A stretch of DNA of 6,724 nt from an uncultured bacterium (GTDB lineage Bacteria > Verrucomicrobiota > Kiritimatiellia > RFP12 > UBA1067). Made by a program: the position numbers and the translations under genes. The first letter of the stretch is position 1, and the number at the start of each line of letters is the position of its first letter. A model generated the notes under the pieces. It saw nothing but the letters and a program-made list of their open reading frames with translations, was not told the origin of the DNA and searched no databases. Location: assembly GCA_902773475.1 (NCBI GenBank), contig CACYEO010000027.1, forward strand, positions 1-6,724, given 5' to 3'. This document shows positions 4,307 to 6,724 of the stretch, in pieces.

Positions 4307-6724
4307 ATGTCAGAAGAAAATCCGGCGACCGGCGCGGAAGCGACCGGCGCGACTGAAGAGAACGGCGGCTACGGCGCGCGGAACATCACCGTCCTCAAAG
4401 GGCTCGAAGCGGTGCGCGTGCGCCCGGCCATGTATATCGGCGACACCGCCGAAACAGGCTACCACCATCTTGTGAACGAAGTCGTGGACAACTCCATCGA
4501 CGAAGCCCTCGCCGGATACTGCACGCTTATCGATGTGGAGATAAACCCGGACGGCTCGCTTTCCGTGACCGACAACGGGCGCGGCATTCCCGTGGACATG
4601 CACCCCACCGAAAAGCGCCCCGCGGTGGAAGTGGTCCTGACCGTCCTCCATGCCGGCGGCAAATTCGACGGATCGAACTATAAAGTTTCCGGCGGTCTGC
4701 ACGGCGTGGGCGTTTCGTGCGTGAACGCGCTTTCGTCGTGGCTTGTGGTCGAAGTGCGCCGCGACGGAAAGATCCACCGCCAGCGTTTCGAGCGCGGCGT
4801 TCCAGTATCGCAGCTCGAAGTCGTGGGCGAAGCGTCCGACACCGGCACGAAAGTCACTTTCTATCCGGATTCGACGATTTTCTCCTGCCACGATTTCAAA
4901 CCCGAGATTCTCATCCGCCGCCTTCGCGAACTTGCGTATCTGAACAAAGGCGTGACGATCCGGTTCAAGGATTCGGAACACCCCGTCGATCCGGCGCATC
5001 CCGAACTCCATGAACAGACTTTCCACTACGAAGGCGGTATCGCGGAATTCGTGTCGGATTTCAACCGCAACCACAAACTCGCCCCCATTCCGCCGGATTC
5101 CCCGGTGATAACTTTCGAAGGCACGCGTCCAAGCGCGTCCGGCAACGGTGAAATCGGCGTGGAGATCGCGTTGCAGTACACTTCCGGGTACAACACGTCG
5201 GAAATGGCGTACTGCAACAACATCCACACCAAGGAAGGCGGAACGCACCTTTCGGGTTTCTCCTCCGCGATAACGTCGCTTATCAACAAGTACGCGAAGA
5301 ATCCCGACATCCAGAAGCGCTTCAAGGACAAGGGCAACAAACTCAAGCAAGGCGAATCGCTCGAGCGCGACGACGCGCACGAAGGCCTGACCGCCGTCAT
5401 CTCCGTGAAAGTCCCGCAGCCCCAGTTCGAGGGGCAGACGAAGATGAAGCTCGGCAACAGCGAAGTGCAGGGCATCGTCCAGCAGATCGTAAACGAAAAG
5501 CTTTCGACGTATTTCGACGAAAATCCCGATGTCGTCGCGGCGATCGTGGAGAAAGCGGTCGTCGCCGCGCTCGCGCGCCAGGCCGCCCGCAAGGCCCGCG
5601 AGAACATCCGCCGCAAGGGCGCTTTCGACGGCCTGGCGCTTCCCGGCAAACTCGCCGACTGCTCAGACCGCAATCCCGAAAACTGCGAACTGTTCCTCGT
5701 GGAAGGCGATTCCGCCGGCGGCTCCGCCAAGCAGGGACGCGACCGCCGCACGCAGGCCATCCTGCCTCTCCGCGGCAAAGTCTTGAACGTCGAGCGCATG
5801 ACGAACGGGCGCGAACTCCAGAACCAGGAGATACGTTCGCTCATCACCGCGATCGGCGCCGGCTACGGCAAGAGCGTCGAGCCTGGCGAAAAGACGGATG
5901 AAATGCGTTTCGACATTTCAAAGGTGCGCTACCACAAAATCGTCATCATGACCGATGCCGATGTTGACGGCGCGCACATCCGCACGCTCCTGCTAACGTT
6001 CTTCTTCCGCAAGATGCCGCAGCTTATCGAAAAGGGCTACGTGTATCTCGCGCAGCCGCCGCTCTACAAGATCGAGCGCAAGAAGAAGGCCGAATACGTC
6101 CTTACCGATGCGGAAATGACGCGCCGCCTGCTTTTCCTGGGCCTTGACGATGTGAAGGTTTTGAACCAGTCCGGCCGCGAACTCTCCCCCGAAGAGGCGG
6201 AAAGGCTTCTCGAACTCCTTGCGGAGACGGAATCCACCGCCGCCGAAATATCGCGCCGCGGAGTCGATGCCGCGGAGCTCGTCGCCGCCCGCGATTCCGC
6301 GACCGGGGCCCTGCCCCGCTATGCGCTCATCACCGGATCCGGCGAAGACGCCAAATTCGAATGGGCTTTCGACGAAGCTGGGTTTTCGGCCAAAAAGACG
6401 GAAATCGAAGCGCGTCTCGGCGGAACGCCGATCGACACCGCCGCCACGCAGATCCGCAATTTCCACTCGACCGACCAGATGTCTTTCCGCTGGATGGAAT
6501 TCCATTCCGCCGCAATCCTCCGCAAGCAGATGGAATCTCTCGCAGGATTCGGCTTCACCCCCGAAGCGTGGCTCGGACGGACGGAAAAAGCCGCTTCGAT
6601 CCTGGAAAACGGAACGGAGACGCCGGTGAAGTCCCTTCCCGGACTTCTCGAAACGGTTCGCGCGCGCGGACGCCGCGGCATGACGATCTACCGCTTCAAG
6701 GGTCTCGGCGAAATGGACTACAAC
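4307..6724 (+). CDS. gyrB: DNA gyrase subunit B, 3' end outside window (806 codons visible)
   Basis: ATP-hydrolysing subunit of DNA gyrase (A2B2), which introduces negative supercoils. A 24-residue Ala/Gly/Glu-rich tail precedes the conserved ITVLKGLEAVRVRPAMYIG. GHKL ATPase motifs: EVVDNSIDEA (E58 catalytic base, N62 magnesium ligand), DNGRGIP (D89, R92), and the ATP lid GGLHGVGVS (129-137). KIHRQ keeps the arginine (R158) equivalent to E. coli R136, a coumarin-contact residue. The transducer domain has QTKMKLGNSEVQ with K379 for the ATP gamma-phosphate. TOPRIM motifs are EGDSAGG (E466, D468) and MTDADVDGAHIRT (D550, D552). An insert of roughly 170-190 residues (about 597-785) separates LYKIERKKKAEY from RRGMTIYRFKGLGEM, the site of the long insert in E. 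coli GyrB. QTKxK and KGLGEM with the gyrase-like insert argue for GyrB over ParE, though ParE cannot be wholly excluded without the C-terminus. The window ends at KGLGEMDYN, so the tail with the QLWETTM-type motif is missing. Confidence 0.95.
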   Translation, partial: MSEENPATGAEATGATEENGGYGARNITVLKGLEAVRVRPAMYIGDTAETGYHHLVNEVVDNSIDEALAGYCTLIDVEINPDGSLSVTDNGRGIPVDMHPTEKRPAVEVVLTVLHAGGKFDGSNYKVSGGLHGVGVSCVNALSSWLVVEVRRDGKIHRQRFERGVPVSQLEVVGEASDTGTKVTFYPDSTIFSCHDFKPEILIRRLRELAYLNKGVTIRFKDSEHPVDPAHPELHEQTFHYEGGIAEFVSDFNRNHKLAPIPPDSPVITFEGTRPSASGNGEIGVEIALQYTSGYNTSEMAYCNNIHTKEGGTHLSGFSSAITSLINKYAKNPDIQKRFKDKGNKLKQGESLERDDAHEGLTAVISVKVPQPQFEGQTKMKLGNSEVQGIVQQIVNEKLSTYFDENPDVVAAIVEKAVVAALARQAARKARENIRRKGAFDGLALPGKLADCSDRNPENCELFLVEGDSAGGSAKQGRDRRTQAILPLRGKVLNVERMTNGRELQNQEIRSLITAIGAGYGKSVEPGEKTDEMRFDISKVRYHKIVIMTDADVDGAHIRTLLLTFFFRKMPQLIEKGYVYLAQPPLYKIERKKKAEYVLTDAEMTRRLLFLGLDDVKVLNQSGRELSPEEAERLLELLAETESTAAEISRRGVDAAELVAARDSATGALPRYALITGSGEDAKFEWAFDEAGFSAKKTEIEARLGGTPIDTAATQIRNFHSTDQMSFRWMEFHSAAILRKQMESLAGFGFTPEAWLGRTEKAASILENGTETPVKSLPGLLETVRARGRRGMTIYRFKGLGEMDYN
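4325..4351 (+). repeat. 12-bp direct repeat with 15-bp period in the gyrB N-terminal tail
   Basis: GCGACCGGCGCG occurs at 4325-4336 and 4340-4351, exactly five codons apart, giving the tandem pentapeptides ATGAE-ATGAT (residues 7-16). It looks like a small in-frame duplication in the non-conserved N-terminal extension. Confidence 0.6.

Noticed and set aside
4282..4356. 24-codon basic upstream ORF (ATG 4282) overlapping the gyrB start out of frame
   Set aside because: It has no Shine-Dalgarno, its ATG directly follows the leader hairpin, and most of its codons are just the gyrB start region read in another frame.
4310..5380. 356-codon minus-strand open frame opposite gyrB
   Set aside because: The plus strand is unmistakable gyrB, and this frame is its complement-frame shadow.

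Overview
The window reads as a moderately GC-rich bacterial chromosome with dense, conventional coding and sigma-70-type promoters (two perfect TATAAT boxes). A type II secretion pseudopilin, two lipoproteins, a large membrane-bound spermidine-synthase-like/TPR protein and a long GyrB together fit a Gram-negative bacterium. A member of the Planctomycetes-Verrucomicrobia-Chlamydiae group (Lentisphaerota or Kiritimatiellota type) is my best guess. That placement is an inference from protein style, not a database result.

Layout. Positions 2-1767 hold a plus-strand cluster: the C-terminal end of a GspG-like pseudopilin, an unrecognised cysteine-rich lipoprotein whose Shine-Dalgarno overlaps the pseudopilin stop codon, and a small lipoprotein with a chagasin/I42 cysteine-protease-inhibitor domain. 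The cluster meets a convergent gene across only 18 bp that carry inverted repeats. Positions 1786-4194 (minus strand) encode an 802-residue protein with about five membrane helices, a degenerate spermidine-synthase-like domain and C-terminal TPR repeats. Positions 4195-4306 are a compact divergent promoter region with two identical extended -10 nonamers (TGGTATAAT) facing opposite ways. The plus-strand promoter drives gyrB (4307 to the window edge, truncated just after KGLGEM). The minus-strand promoter lies so close to its gene that the mRNA should be leaderless.

Functionally, the left cluster looks like envelope or secretion-related accessory functions and the right end is core DNA topology (gyrase B subunit). 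There is no stretch over 300 bases without a gene, and I see no tRNA, rRNA, CRISPR array, insertion sequence or phage signature. The least ordinary items are the apparent loss of the SAM-binding and catalytic motifs in the spermidine-synthase-like protein, its predicted leaderless start, and the GC hairpin at the predicted 5' end of the gyrB mRNA. I do not see a clearly new multi-gene system here.
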